Of a stretch of 64,000 nucleotides of DNA, positions 12,007-23,900 are shown in pieces. Position numbers and translations under genes: made by a program. The stretch's first letter is position 1. Every line of letters starts with the position of its first letter. This DNA is from Eopsaltria australis (taxonomy: Eukaryota; Chordata; Aves; Passeriformes; Petroicidae), in contig JAVTVJ010000068.1 in NCBI GenBank assembly GCA_034509425.1, positions 3,658,001-3,722,000 of the forward strand. The letters run 5' to 3'. The notes under the pieces are model-generated. The model saw only the letters and a list, made by a program, of their open reading frames with translations, was not told the DNA's origin and did not search any database.

Positions 12007-13242
12007 GTGTTGCATTCCCCTTTCCATTGGCATAGGTCCATCCGACCACAGCACACGGCATCAGGGGAGGAAGAGAAGGTAGCAAAAATTGGATGTAGAA
12101 CCTTTGCAAGGGGAGAATGTGAAAGACTTTTGCTCCAGATGTAACTGTTGGGAGACAAGTACTAACCATCAGCTTTCATTAGAGTATGCTGCAGGAACCT
12201 CCAGTGGGCTGGGAGCCTGTACTGCATATCCCAGGTGTTAAGGTGGGAAAAGCAAGCTGAGGCAAATGTTACAGTTTTCCTGGCAACATCTACTACATAT
12301 TTTGCTATTTGACCAGCTGGAACATTGCAGCTGATGCAGCAATGAGCAAACGAATCTATTAACACAAGGGCTGAAAGGCACTTTGCAAGGTTTTGATGTG
12401 TACTGCATTTTGTGATGTTTTTAATTAGTGAAATAGGAGCAGTTAAGCATTATACATGAACAAACCCCTGAGAAAAAGTAGCACTGCAAAGAATTGTCTT
12501 TATGTGTAAACAAAGTTATTAAATCCATACTTCACCAGTTTTCACAAACTGATTTGGAAATCAGGAGTATCAGACAACTTAAGCAGCAGAATTCAAGCTG
12601 TAAATATGAAGTTAGTTTCCTGAAAATTGGCTGTGCACCATGGGAATGCAGAAGTAAAACTTGAGCTTGATTTCAGACTGAAAACTGTAGATGCAAACAG
12701 TATCACAAAGTTAATGAGCATGCACACAGAGAATACAGCCCTAGATAAATGTTCTCAAGTGATCATTTGCAGAAAGAGGTTTCTATTGAACTTTTCATAA
12801 ATCAAGCTGTTTAAATTGCCTTTCACTCTGTTTGTAGTGCATTGCAAATAATCCAATCAATGCTTTTCACTTTTTGATGCCTTGGTAAATTCTGAGACTA
12901 CTGAAAAGGGCCTGGAGTAGGAAGCCTTTTAAAAGACAGGGTTTAGTTTCTTGCTCTGTTGCTGTTTTTCTAGATGAATGTGGAGGTCTTACCTGTTTCT
13001 TATCCTTCAATTTCCTTATTTTTAAAGCTGGGATAATGGTACAGAATGTTTTTCATTCAATAATCAGAAAGTGAAACAGGAGAGCAACTTACTATTCCCT
13101 GACAGTTTCAAACTTAATTGCACCAATCGAAGATGTCATTATTCATTGAAATGCTAGAGGACAGTAATTATTAGCAAACACCTGATGTCATTTGATCCTC
13201 TTTGTGTTCTTTCCACTGATCTCTTTTCATTTCTCAACTAAG

Positions 13243-13308
13243 GGCTGCTAGGAACTGTTTGATTGACAGCAAACTTACTGTGAAAGTATCTGACCTTGGG
13301 ACGACAAG
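13243..13308 (+). pseudogene. BMX: BMX remnant: kinase activation-loop exon
   Basis: A strong polypyrimidine tract and acceptor (CTTTTCATTTCTCAACTAAG) precede a 66-nt exon reading AARNCLIDSKLTVKVSDLGT then T and the start of R. This follows the HRDL motif in Tec kinases. DFG has become DLG and the GMTR that follows has become GTTR. The donor GTAGGT is usable. It is one of the best preserved pieces. Confidence 0.9.
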
Positions 13309-13639
13309 GTAGGTGAAAGAATTGGGAGCCTGATGAAGCTCTGATGTTGGTGTATATGCAGTTTGCTGACATTGATCAGCTGCAGCTGGCTGTCAGGGAA
13401 GTTCAGACACAGGGTGTGATACAGCTCTTTGTGTTTTCTTTCCATTGATGGAATAAGAATAAAGAATAGAGAATAGAGAATAGAGTCACTCAGCTGTCTC
13501 AAAAACTTAAGACTTAAAAGCAAATCACAGCTGAGAGATTTCAATACTCATGTTTGTAAAGAAATCTCAACATTTACTTGGAGTACAAGATTTGCACCTG
13601 ATTTGGGGACCAGACATCTTAATCAGTGGCCTCAAAGAA

Positions 13640-14035
13640 GAGAAGCTGGAGAGGATGAGCAGCCTCTGGAGCACGTCCCCTGAGAAGAGGCTGAGGGTGA
13701 GAGCTGCTTAGCCTGGAGAAGAGGGGGATAAGAGGGGGCCTAAAAGCTGCCTACAGCCACTAACAATTACAAAGGTAATGGAGCCATGGAAGCCTGATCT
13801 GTGCCAGGTCATGTAACAGCAGACTCTGGCCACAGGCTTCAGCTTGGCAAGTTCAAACTGGATAACAAGAGAAGTTGTTTCTCCAGTGGAACAGTGAAAC
13901 ATGCTGGTCAGGGAGACAACAATCTTTAGAAGCTTTTAAGACCATGGCTGACCTGCTCTGATGCTAGGAGTAACCCTACCTGAGCAGAAGGCTGGGCTAG
14001 ATTGGCCTGACAATAGGTGTTTCTAAGATTCTGCA
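13640..14035 (+). mobile_element. CR1 LINE 3' fragment (sense)
   Basis: Contains 'GAGAAGAGGCTGAGGGTGAG' and 'CTTAGCCTGGAGAAGAGGGG', typical of the last part of CR1 ORF2, and ends with a 'TCTAAGATTCTG' type tail. The middle is strongly diverged. It lies in the intron between two BMX kinase remnants. Confidence 0.75.
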
Positions 14036-14224
14036 TTATTTCCCTAGTAAATTGATAGCAATGATCTGCTCTAGATTATAGCTAATGCCTCTATCAGATA
14101 TCCTTTGGAAATGTGAGATTCTGACTAGGCTTTCTTTAGGAGCCTTTTGATGTTGTAGGAAGAAGCAGTAAATAATATTCCACTGTAACTCATTCACAAC
14201 CAAGATTGGTTCTTGCCTTTTAAG

Positions 14225-14342
14225 TATGTTCTGGATAACCTTAATGTAAGTTTTCTAGGAACCAAGTTTCCAGTGAAGTGGTCAGCATCAGAAGTTTTTC
14301 ATCACACCAAGTTTAGCAGCAAGTCAGATGCACGGGCCTTTG
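14225..14342 (+). pseudogene. BMX: BMX remnant: kinase exon after the activation loop
   Basis: In one frame it reads YVLDNLNVSFLGTKFPVKWS, then ASEVFHHTKFSSKSDARAFG, matching BMX YVLDDQYVSSVGTKFPVKWS and onward. The invariant W of D-V-W-A-F-G is R here. The exon should start with a G completing the preceding AG; the sequence is TTTTAAG|TATGTT, so one base is missing, and splicing as written runs out of frame to a stop within ten codons. The donor GTATGT is good. Confidence 0.9.
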
Positions 14343-16145
14343 GTATGTATGGAATGTGACATACGAGTTTGTATGGATATATGCCATTACATTTGGATTT
14401 CATCAGCTTGTTAAGCAGAAATGTTAGACATTTAACACACTGAAGGGCTATAAAAAGAAGTTACAAAATAAGTGTTCAATATTTTTATGTAAACAAGCCC
14501 CATCATATTTGGATTTTTTAACCCTAGGATTCTTCTTTTAGGCAAACAGAAACTCTATCCACTCCACATTTGCCACATATGTGTTTAATATGGTAAAGTA
14601 AACTTTGGCAGTGAACATCAAGTTGAATCTTTAATCTGCCTAGACCATAAATCAGAGCTGCCCAGCTGTGGGAGTCTCTGCAAGCTGGGACTCTGTATCT
14701 CAGCAAAAAGTATATCTGTTTGCAGATCACCTTGCACCAGGAATTTCAAACATTTGAACTTCTGCTTCAGTGGTTTCAAGCTGTGATTTCCAAAATCCCT
14801 GGAGTCTGTTCAGTGTTTCTAAAAGTCTGCAAAAGGTGTCAGAGGAAAGGGAACCTTTGTGAATAGGTTTGAATTCCACTCATCTGGGTCTGCTCCTCCA
14901 GCAGGAAAATTTTGGCAGCTGTCAAATTGATGAAAGATTGGCAACCCACTGTTCTTGGCATTGAATCACAGTGAGTAAAGGAGATAAAAGTATTTCTGAA
15001 TGTTAGGTTGCTTCTTATCTTTAACCTCAGCTATTCTCCCAGTGTTAAACCACTCTGGCAGAAAAACAGATCACCCATGTCCTTTACAAGTTGTTTATAA
15101 TATATACAATTAAATCAGAAGTTGGATTTTGTGGTGAGTCGTTTCCTTTTTGCTCCTATTGATTAAATTCTGGCCCCAGGCTGTCCTGTCATTAACTTCA
15201 ATATTGGCATTAACTTCAATGAGAAATTTTATTTTTCCTTAGAATACATTTTTCTCATTTTAACACCATCCATTGATGCAGTGAAAGCAAGGGGAGAGTG
15301 GGATCAGTCAGTTCTTATTTTATTGTTTTTAACTAATGAGCCTTTAAAGGGCTAAAGAACAGAACTGATGTATTCATATCCCAAAAGCAGATGTCAGAGA
15401 ACAAAGAATCCTGTTTTCTTAATGTTCTCATCAAGGAAAGCTGGGATTTGGATGCCATTTTAGTGTCACTGTGACACTACAATGCTCCAGTGTTCAAGCT
15501 GGAGTGAAATCAAAGATCCCATAAATTTCTTTTAAAAAATACAGCCAATAGTATATATCACTGTGATATAAATATTTCCCAATTTGCTATTTTTTTTACT
15601 TTAGGGTAGGTATATTTATCACATATATTCAGTTGCAAGCCAAATTATTTGTTGCAAGGCTATAATGATGAATTAGTGATTATTATATTATTCAGCATTT
15701 CTAGTGTTTCTGTGTAATCCAGTTTTAAAAGGTATGTGTAGCTGACACTGTGAAATATTCAGAAATCTTTCTGATACAAAAGAAGTGCATGTCCCACTCA
15801 AAAAATCAGTAATTTTTTTCTTATTATTTTATAGACATACATACCTATAGTTGTCATTTTGTTTTTCCTTCCCTCTGTGTACACACATACACATAAGAGG
15901 ATATTTGCATGTATTCTGCAGAAAGTTCAGCCTAACATTGTCCCCATTAAATATATTTTGTAACTAACTTTATCACCCAAATGAATCTTCTGCAGCAGGA
16001 GCTGTTTTACATTCAGGTACAGAATCACACTTGTCAGTCTTTTTGTTTTGGACAACATTCTCAGAGTCTGATCATTTTTATGTTGCATGTGTATCCTGTT
16101 CCATGAAAAAGGACTTATCTTGTATTTCTTGACCTTCATTTCATG

Positions 16146-16289
16146 TCTTAATGTGGGAGATGTTCACTTTGGGAAAGCAGCCCTACGAGCTTCATGGTGA
16201 TATGCAGAAAGTTTCTCAAGGATGCAGACTTTACAGCACAGCAGGTTTCAAACATCATCTACCAGATAATGGACAGCTGCTGGTATGAG
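16146..16289 (+). pseudogene. BMX: BMX remnant: kinase C-lobe exon, frameshifted
   Basis: Reads LMWEMFTLGKQPYELHGDMQ then KVSQGCRLY in one frame and IIYQIMDSCWYE in another, so a net one-base loss occurred between about 16235 and 16243; unshifted reading stops at TGA 16286-16288. About three codons are missing before KVSQ. The expected acceptor AG just before the exon is absent (TTTCATGTCTTAATG). The donor GTATGG is present. Confidence 0.88.
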
Positions 16290-17333
16290 GTATGGATGTA
16301 CATCTGCATGTACAAACCGGAGAAAACAAAATAATAGGAGTCACTAGGAGTCCCTGCTGAGAGCTGGACTGATGCTCATAATGAAAATATCCTTTAATAA
16401 AAGCCACTGCTTGTAAGTAATACATTCTATATTCTATCTAATTCAGGACATGGTTAATATAGGAAATGGGGCATAAAGGCAGGTTGGCTCCCTTCTTTTC
16501 AGAAGCAAAAATTTAAGCATAATATCTTCAATATCGACAAAATATACAGGATGAGATTCCTCTCACCTAATTTTGACTGTTTAAAAATCGTGTGCTGAGC
16601 TAAACTAACTGTCTGAATTTCTTCCATGACTACAGGACCATCACTGGTGCCTCCCCATGGTCATTTGCCCTTTCTCTCTTAGCCACCACTGAATAACAGG
16701 TATTTGCCATCCTGTACAGAGATTTTAAACAGCAGACATAGAGGAAACTTCCAGCTTTACAGACAGCTGAGTCTGTGTGAAATAACCCTGCTCTTAAAAC
16801 AGAAGAATGTGTTACCCCATCAATGAGTCTTCTAGGAGCTCTAAGTCAAACACTGATCATGCTCATTTTATTCTGAGATCTGCATCTTCTGTGCCAAAAA
16901 TTACCATGATTTATTGTTCCTCTTCACCTAGATTTTGATCAGCTGTCTGTAGACCATGACTTGTTTCTCACCAGCAACAAAGAACTGTGTTGCACATTAT
17001 TGATGACACCATGAAATGACTGTGATTTTCTCTTGGTTTTTTAATGTAATTGTCAGGAAAATGAGCAAAGTGACTTTTATTAGAGGACATATTAATGCAA
17101 AGAAAAACTATTAAACTATCACAATATAAGATAGATATAAAAAGTAAGCTAAATTTTATTTACATCCTGCAACTTTATTTTAACACGCAGAAACTTGTAC
17201 CAACATCACTGTCTATGAATTTCTGCATGCTAAAATCAAGAAAAACAGATGCAAATTAGAGTTTCTGAATTATTTTAAAATTAAATAGACTATACCTATC
17301 ATCTTTGCTTCATTTAGTTACCAGAACAGTGCC

Positions 17334-17393
17334 CTGCCTTTTATCAGGTGTTACCTTTCTTTTGAGGCATTGAGAGAAGGCAACAGAGCTTGA
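17334..17393 (+). pseudogene. BMX: Possible BMX remnant: C-terminal exon
   Basis: In one frame it reads LPFIRCYLSFEALREGNRA then TGA. This resembles the BMX C-terminus (LPEKRP...LLSSIEPLREKDKH and stop) with internal codons lost, and the stop falls at the expected place. The acceptor is not clear. The match is short, so this is only a candidate. Confidence 0.4.
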
Positions 17394-20300
17394 AAAATAA
17401 GATTCAGAAACAGATGACTGTGCATGCTGGCTCCACATCACCTGCCTGCTATACAAGAGCTGAACCTGAAATCTGCCTGGCATCAGCCACCCTTATTATT
17501 CTGTATTTTAGTGTTCTTCTCATTTAATCAGGGGGTTGGCCAAGAAGCATACAGAGAAAGCATTTCTGAAACTCTGTGGGTGACAGAATTTGGAAGGATA
17601 CTGTGGAAGAATATAATTTATTTTGTTAGCATTTTTTCAAAAGACTTCTCAGACACTGAGATATATACACCAATTATGTGCACTCCTTCAGGGCCTCCAA
17701 GCTGTCATTATTTGGCCTTAACTGGAAATGTAAACAGGGAAATAAATGCTTGGTAGGTTTTCTGATTATCATAACTCATCTGAATGTGTTTTTTCTTCAT
17801 AATCACTTGAAACTGACACCTAAAGTCAAATTTAGAACTACTGCAAGTGACAGCAACATAAATAGATATAGTCTCACTTTCAATTACTTAGAAATTACAA
17901 CAGGTAAAGTATTATATCTGTTTTCTCACCAGAATTATTGACTTTAGTTTTGGCCCTCAGGGTGCATATGTGATTTTTGAATTCATTCTAAGCTGCATAT
18001 TTAGGATATTTGCAATTTAGCAACAGATGAGGCATCTACTAGAGTGTTATTGCCTCCTGCAATAACAGGTAGAAATAAAGAAAATAATGTTTTATGCAGA
18101 ATTCTATAGTCATTGCAACAGTAAATGGTAAATTTGCTGATCTCTATAAAATTTGAGAAGCAAAAATTTGAAGATAAATGAAAGTGCTATTAATATAATA
18201 GCTTAGCCAAATATTTTACTACTGAGGCACTGAAATTTGGCTTCTGATGTTAGTGCTTAAATAGGAGCACCCAACTTTCAAATGTGCACAGCACTGGAAA
18301 AATTAGTGCTAACCTCAGCAAGTCTTGAGATACCAGATACATCTGAAGCTACATAACAGAGGCATCTAAACTTAGACACTGACAGCTGTAAAATGCTGAT
18401 CTAATACGCATAAAGAGGTTTTAAAATAATTTCTGAAATAAATCCTTTTCTCTCTCCTCATATCTGAGCTAGTTCAGCGTGTGATGCCCATAAGAGTCCA
18501 AGTGATGGGTGCTTGCCCTTTCTGTGATGGAGCTGGCCCAGCCCTAACAGAGACCCCTCTTCAGCTCTGGTTTGAGCTCACCTGAGCCTAAGGAATAAGA
18601 AATGCAGGGTGCAGACGTGAGGAAAGAGGAGAAAGAATGAAGGTCTCTGTCTGGCCAGAGGCTCCCACGCCTGTGCTTGGCAGCATTGCTTATCCCAGCA
18701 CTGGCAGCTGGCTCGGAGAGCACATCCTTGTCTGCACGGGGAGCTGCAGGTGTGTTTGAGGGAGAGCTGCTTTTGGGGTAATGCAAATGACTTTGGGAGT
18801 CTGTGCAGGCCCGGGAGCCACGGAGGCTGCACAGGAGGGAGGGCTAGGGCTTGGTAGGATGCTACTCCTGCACCAGCCTGGGCCAAGGAGTGCTGACCCA
18901 GAGAAAGGGTCAGGAAGGAGTGCAGACACTGAGAAAGCAGGAGAGGGAGGGCTCCCCCAGCACAGAAAATCTGAGCTGTTGGTGGGGCTAATGCTGATAT
19001 TTTTCCTATAAATATTGACTTTTTTTAATGTTCTCCCAATGCTCTGCTAAATTCTTATAGTGGCTTTATGTTTTGACAATTCTGAATGGTGTTTTTTGAT
19101 TCATAGAATAGCTTTTAAAATTAATTGTATTGAAATGAATACTCTGTCATAATGAAAAAGTTACTCCTAACAACAGATCTGAAGATGGCCAGCATGACTA
19201 ATTACTTTATTAGATTGTTTCCAGAATTGCCATTCCTTTTTCATGTTACTGTACAGTAAGTAGGAAGACCACAAATCGTTGATTTATTTATCCTAAAAGT
19301 TCAGCTCAAGTACTAAGCTTTGGGGCTGTTATAGCAATGGAATGTGTGGTGTAGATAAGCAGCTTTTAAAAAGTATTTTCATTCCTTTGCATTAGTGTCT
19401 AGTTTGCAGTTAATTAGTATCATCTGCTGACCATTTTGAACTGCTTCATTTAAGGGTCTTGTATCTTAAATAGGAAATGAATGTGAAACATTATGACAGT
19501 GTTTTGTGAATCTGTTCTTTTCAAATATATGTTTGGCTGCTTTCTACACATTCTGATCATTTTGGAGGCCCATGATTTTAAGAGTCCCTGAATTTTCTGA
19601 GCATTTTTCATGCAGGATTGTGTTTGCTACTGGCTCTCTGTCACAATCCAGGACTGAGTATCAGATACCTTGTGGTTTTCAGTGACTGGGTGTGTACAGA
19701 AAAAAAAAAACCAAAATACCACACTGGCATGGTTGCAGCTACAGAGGGGGACCTGCAAGACTCAGAACCATGGAAAATCTGTCTGAAAGTGTCCTCTGGA
19801 GGTCATCCAGCCAAACTTCTTACTCAGATTAGGAATATCCCCACTGCTCCATCATCCATACCTGATCTCTGAACACTTCTAAAGGTGGAGATCCCACAGC
19901 CTCTCACAGAGTACAGAACAGGCAACCTGGTCCAGTGCTGCACTATCCTCCATGTGAACAATTTTGTCTTCCAGGTGCAACCAGAATTTCCCAAGCCTCA
20001 ATCTACTGCCCCTTGTATGTAATAGCACAATTGTATTTGTTGTAAGCAGCATCTGTAATGCTGTATTTGTAATTGTGAGGCAATAGCCAAGGTATAGGGA
20101 AAAATAACCAAAACCACTTTGATCATTTAGTATTAAGGAAGTTTCCATTTTTAATGTCAACATAACAGAGATTTTTTTTTTTTTTTTTGAGGGAGCATGG
20201 GCTATTTCATCTCTACAATACTGATCAAGGAAACAGTTAGAAAAATAACTTATAGCTTTCTAATAAAGTTCCAGTGTTTGTTAGTCTTCATCCAGTATCC

Positions 20301-20820
20301 ATTTTACATTGATACAGACTTCTTGAAGGTGCAAAAATTGCAGTTATTTCATATCATATTGAGTTCTTCATCACTAAGGCTCTTCTGATAGTCAAGGGTT
20401 TTTTCCTCACCATCTTCAGAAACACATTTGATGTCTCCATCTGGAAAGATCAAGATGTTCTTCAGGAGCGTATGAGTTCTTTTCATGTGTCTTGGTCTGT
20501 ATACAACTGTACACTTCCAAGCTTTTGTCTCATTACACAGGAAACAGAAGTTGGATGCAGCACACACACGAAAAGCAGCACAATGGTGTGTAATATTATG
20601 CACATAATTCATAGAAAAGCCATGCATGTTTTCTAGTTACCACATAAACAGCAGATTTAGTTGGTATTGGCCAGGGACTAGTAGATTAATGGTCAACCAG
20701 AAGACATTGCTTGATGACATCCATAGTGTTTTGCTCCTTTGCTAGGCATTATTGTTAAAAGTGAAATAAAAAAAAAAACCAAAAAAAAAAAACCAGAAGC
20801 CCTTAGTGTACCCACTCCTT
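17394..20820. other. Intergenic gap between the BMX remnant and ACE2
   Basis: Both flanking loci point into this 3.4-kb gap. It should hold the ACE2 3'UTR (below 20821, minus strand), starting with a T-rich stretch (the A-rich run at 20768-20792 on +). Minus-strand ATTAAA near 20148-20153 and AATAAA near 19205 and 19280 are possible poly(A) signals; I cannot choose between them. A GC-richer patch at about 18.5-19.0 kb and a T run at 20171-20189 have no assigned function. Confidence 0.5.
19780..20035 (-). mobile_element. CR1 LINE fragment (antisense)
   Basis: Read on +, it shows the reversed CR1 blocks 'GGAGGTCATCCAGCCAAACT', the 'CACTTCTAAAGGTGGAGATC' block and 'CAACCTGGTCCAGTGCTGCA'. It is quite diverged and its left end lacks the usual tail repeats. 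If the ACE2 transcript extends this far it lies in the 3'UTR. Confidence 0.75.
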
Positions 20821-20938
20821 TTAAAATGATGTTTGTGTCTCTTCAGCTGGCTCAAAGCCCAGGTTGCTTCTTCCTTCTTCACCATAAGGGTTCACCTCTT
20901 CATGATTTGATCCTGCTTCACCTCTTTCTCTTGCTCTC
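20821..20938 (-). CDS. ACE2: ACE2 last coding exon (cytoplasmic tail)
   Basis: 118 nt to a TAA at 20821-20823. Acceptor TTTGTTACAG. In the frame of the exon 17 end it reads [20 protein letters not shown] and then [18 protein letters not shown]. The NPY, a GF pair and the terminal TSF (a PDZ-binding type ending) match the mammalian tail, but the middle is diverged. This supports exon 17 once being in frame. Confidence 0.92.
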
Positions 20939-23900
20939 CTGTAACAAAGATTCGTATTAGAAGGTCCCTGTTCTGTTCAAGTCCTTACGGATCCTCAGAA
21001 TCCCTGACTGTAAATAATACTGTGTTTAACTGGAAATATCTACATAAAAGAAATCGAGTTTGGTTTAAGAAGAGCTGTAGCAAACTTACTGTTTTCTTAG
21101 AAACCCTGTTAGTGGAGAGACATAGAATACCAGCTAAGCTATACTGTTGTTAATGTAGTAATATTTAAGGAAAACATCATTACTGCACAGCCTACAATCA
21201 GATTACAGAAAACTGCAGGTGCTGATGAATGTGGGCAGCTCTGGTGTTGGAGAAGGCACCGTGTTCCCACAGGACACCCCATCCTCCTTGCAGCAGGGTT
21301 GGCAGAAGCCTGGCCACCCTGCAGCTCCCTGTGGCCACAGCATTGGGGAAACTGATGGTGGTGGGGAAATTGCATTCAGCTGCCAAAGCTGCTATGTACT
21401 GAGAGACAGGAGCTGAACCTTTGGCTATCACTGTTGATGGGAAAGAGAGAACAGGCTCCCATTCCTTAACTTGATTCAGGTAAACTGGGCAGCCTAATTT
21501 GTAAAAACTCTGATGATTCAATTATCAGGACATCTTCCAGTAGTCATGATCATAGCATCAAAACATTTCACTCACTTTTTGCGGTCTCTTTGCCCAGTGA
21601 TGATCAAGGCAATAACTCCAATGACAACCAGACTAATGACCACCCCAAATACAATTAACCAGATGGTGACTGGTGGTTCATAAGGTGCAGCCAGGGTTGG
21701 AAGTATTCCCACAAACTCCAGCGTGTTATCATCCAGTCTAAAGCCTCATTGATTCGTCCCCGAGACATCCTGCCATCAAATGCAAATTCAAAGAGTTTCA
21801 CACATTTATTGGAAAGAAAGGAACAGTTTTCAGTTGTTTTGTAAATCTCCAGCATGCCAAGCTTCCCTTGAACTGCTCAGTTGAAAAGGCTGCAGAGGAG
21901 GTACTGCTAAACCCATATTCCTTCTGCCATGTGGGTGACAACCACAGGAACTTAAACCCTTAACACATTGCAGCTTAACTGACATGTTCAGACACTGTAT
22001 GGACTCAAACTCAGTCTTAACATTTATCAAATGAACCTTCTGATCTTCTCTCTTTGAAATTTGCCCTTCATTCTTTTTACCATTTCTTGTCTATACAAAA
22101 ATTCCTTAGATATGTCACATAAAACCACAGCTTTGACATCTTACCTGTTTCCCTCCTACAATGTTACACAATTTTGATTCATGTGTTTCTCACTGTCCTG
22201 AAAACCCTTTCCCTGGTGTATCATCTGTGCCTTGTTTTTCCCTAAACTTCCACATCTGCTATTAAGTGCTAACCCCAGAGTGACTTTCACAGCCATATTC
22301 TTCTCCCTTAGTTCACCAATTTATCTCACTGCTTCTTCAACCCCATCACATTTCGATGCTGTGTTTAGATTTGTGCCCTCTTCATCTCCTAGTGCACATT
22401 ACCCATGATCTTCTGCAGAGTTGCAGTTTTCCTTATCATTTTTATAGCAATGACTTACAGTGGTATCATACTGTGCTATAAAAGAGCTGTTCATTGACCT
22501 GTAAGTGGGAACTAGCTCCTGCTCTGACCTCTTCTATATCATCAAATACATCTGGCTATCCTTCTAATACAGCATTATTCTGGAGTCCTTGTTAACAATA
22601 ATTCTTGCACTGAGTTCTCATAACTGAGAGGAAGAACACACGTGTGCATGCACACATCATTATTGTATTCCGTATTTCAGGATACAAAATAGTTCCTGTT
22701 AAAGTTTGAGCAATTAGATCTGCTGGCAAGGTATGATACAATGAGATGTGTTTTGGCAATTTTACAAGTCCCCTGAAGCATTTTACATTGGCTGTTGTCC
22801 AAGGCATCATCTGATAGATGGATTGTTTTCTTTTTGTCATAATAGTTCTCATCCTAGTTTCTCTCATCCCCGTATTTCCATTTTAACTGCAGGACTGACT
22901 TTCTTGTCACTGCTTCTGCCTCAGCTGACTTAAACATTGCTTTCCCTTCCACCCTTCCATCTGGTTGTTTGGTTGGGTATTTTTTTTCCCCAGAGAGCAA
23001 AATCTCACCTGATAGCATTTTCCACGTCAGCTTTGGGCACAATATCACTGATATTACCTGGCATGCTGACAGTAATGTAGAAGGAGATCCTTTGTGTCTG
23101 TTCCCCAACATGAATATCTGTAATTCTGAAGGAGAAACAGAAGACAATGGTTATTTTCACTGTTGAGATGACATTAGCTTTAAATTTGGGCAAGTGAACA
23201 GTTGTGTTTGATTGGCGTTGCCAGGGGTTTAATTTACACTGGGGGAATGCTTTCTAGTGCTTTCAGCTGAGAAGTGAAGTCAATTTTCCTGCCAGAACTC
23301 CTTTTTCTATGTGCTAATTTGTAACTTGAGCTGGAGAGAGTCTATCTCATACCTAAGACAAGTCTTGGTGTAATTTTCCACAGCACATCATCATTTGCAG
23401 AACAGAGAGTGTTTGGGGTGGGTCTCATGAATGAGGTGATGTATGAAGTACAAAGTGGAAAAAAATAGCTTTCTTCCTGATTTTTCTGGAGTAGGTTCTA
23501 GATATTACACGATTGATATTCTATAAAGTAATATCTAATAGCTTGAGTAGATAGCTTCTGAACATTATTAAAGATAGTTAATCAAAAGGGTTGTTTTTCT
23601 TACCAAAATCACTTTCAGGTGGAAGATTTTATGCTTGTAACTGAACCTAGGTAAGACTGGTAAGTCTGTACCACATTCTAGTGCTTTATAGTCAACATGT
23701 TTATCTTTCCTTGGCCCCAAAACTCTTGGATATTCAGTATGATACACATACATTGTGAAATGTTTATTTCTAATCAGTGTACCTTCCCTGATATTCCTAC
23801 ATAGGTGTTGGGCACAAATTGTCAAGATTCATCTCTATCACTGATAAGCTGTGGGAGACAATGCCTTCTTACCTAACTTTAGCACATTACTCCTAAACTT

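Larger units (their letters stand above)
9898..17393 (+). pseudogene. BMX: Decayed BMX (Tec-family tyrosine kinase) locus
   Basis: Six exon-sized pieces in the right order and strand match consecutive parts of BMX, a cytoplasmic Tec-family kinase with PH, Tec-homology, SH2 and kinase domains. Seen: SH2 start (9898-9943), SH2 middle (11491-11571), kinase activation-loop exons (13243-13308, 14225-14342), C-lobe (16146-16289) and a doubtful C-terminus (17334-17393). Damage seen: SH2 arginine replaced by glutamine, in-frame stop, missing base at one acceptor, lost acceptor AG at another, a frameshift, codon deletions, and an invariant tryptophan replaced by arginine. The N-lobe exons, including the HRD catalytic loop, were not found in the 1.7 kb where they should be. 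Identity rests on near-exact kinase motifs plus synteny with ACE2 in convergent orientation. I infer a unitary pseudogene. A Tec-family relative is unlikely given the position. Confidence 0.85.

Noticed and set aside
11757..12169. Repetitive proteins on both strands (PSLLPSLLPS and REGRREGRRE types)
   Set aside because: They are six-frame readings of the 12-bp purine minisatellite.
13222..13242. FISQLR in front of AARN taken as a mutated HRD catalytic loop
   Set aside because: This stretch is the polypyrimidine tract and acceptor of the exon (TTTCATTTCTCAACTAAG); the HRD codons belong to the preceding exon, which was not found.
20349..20435. Alternative last exon of ACE2 (acceptor TTTCCAG, then GDIKCVSEDGEEKTLDYQKS to a stop)
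   Set aside because: Phase is off by one from the exon 17 donor and reads to a stop after seven codons when joined. The exon at 20821-20938 fits in phase and by motif.
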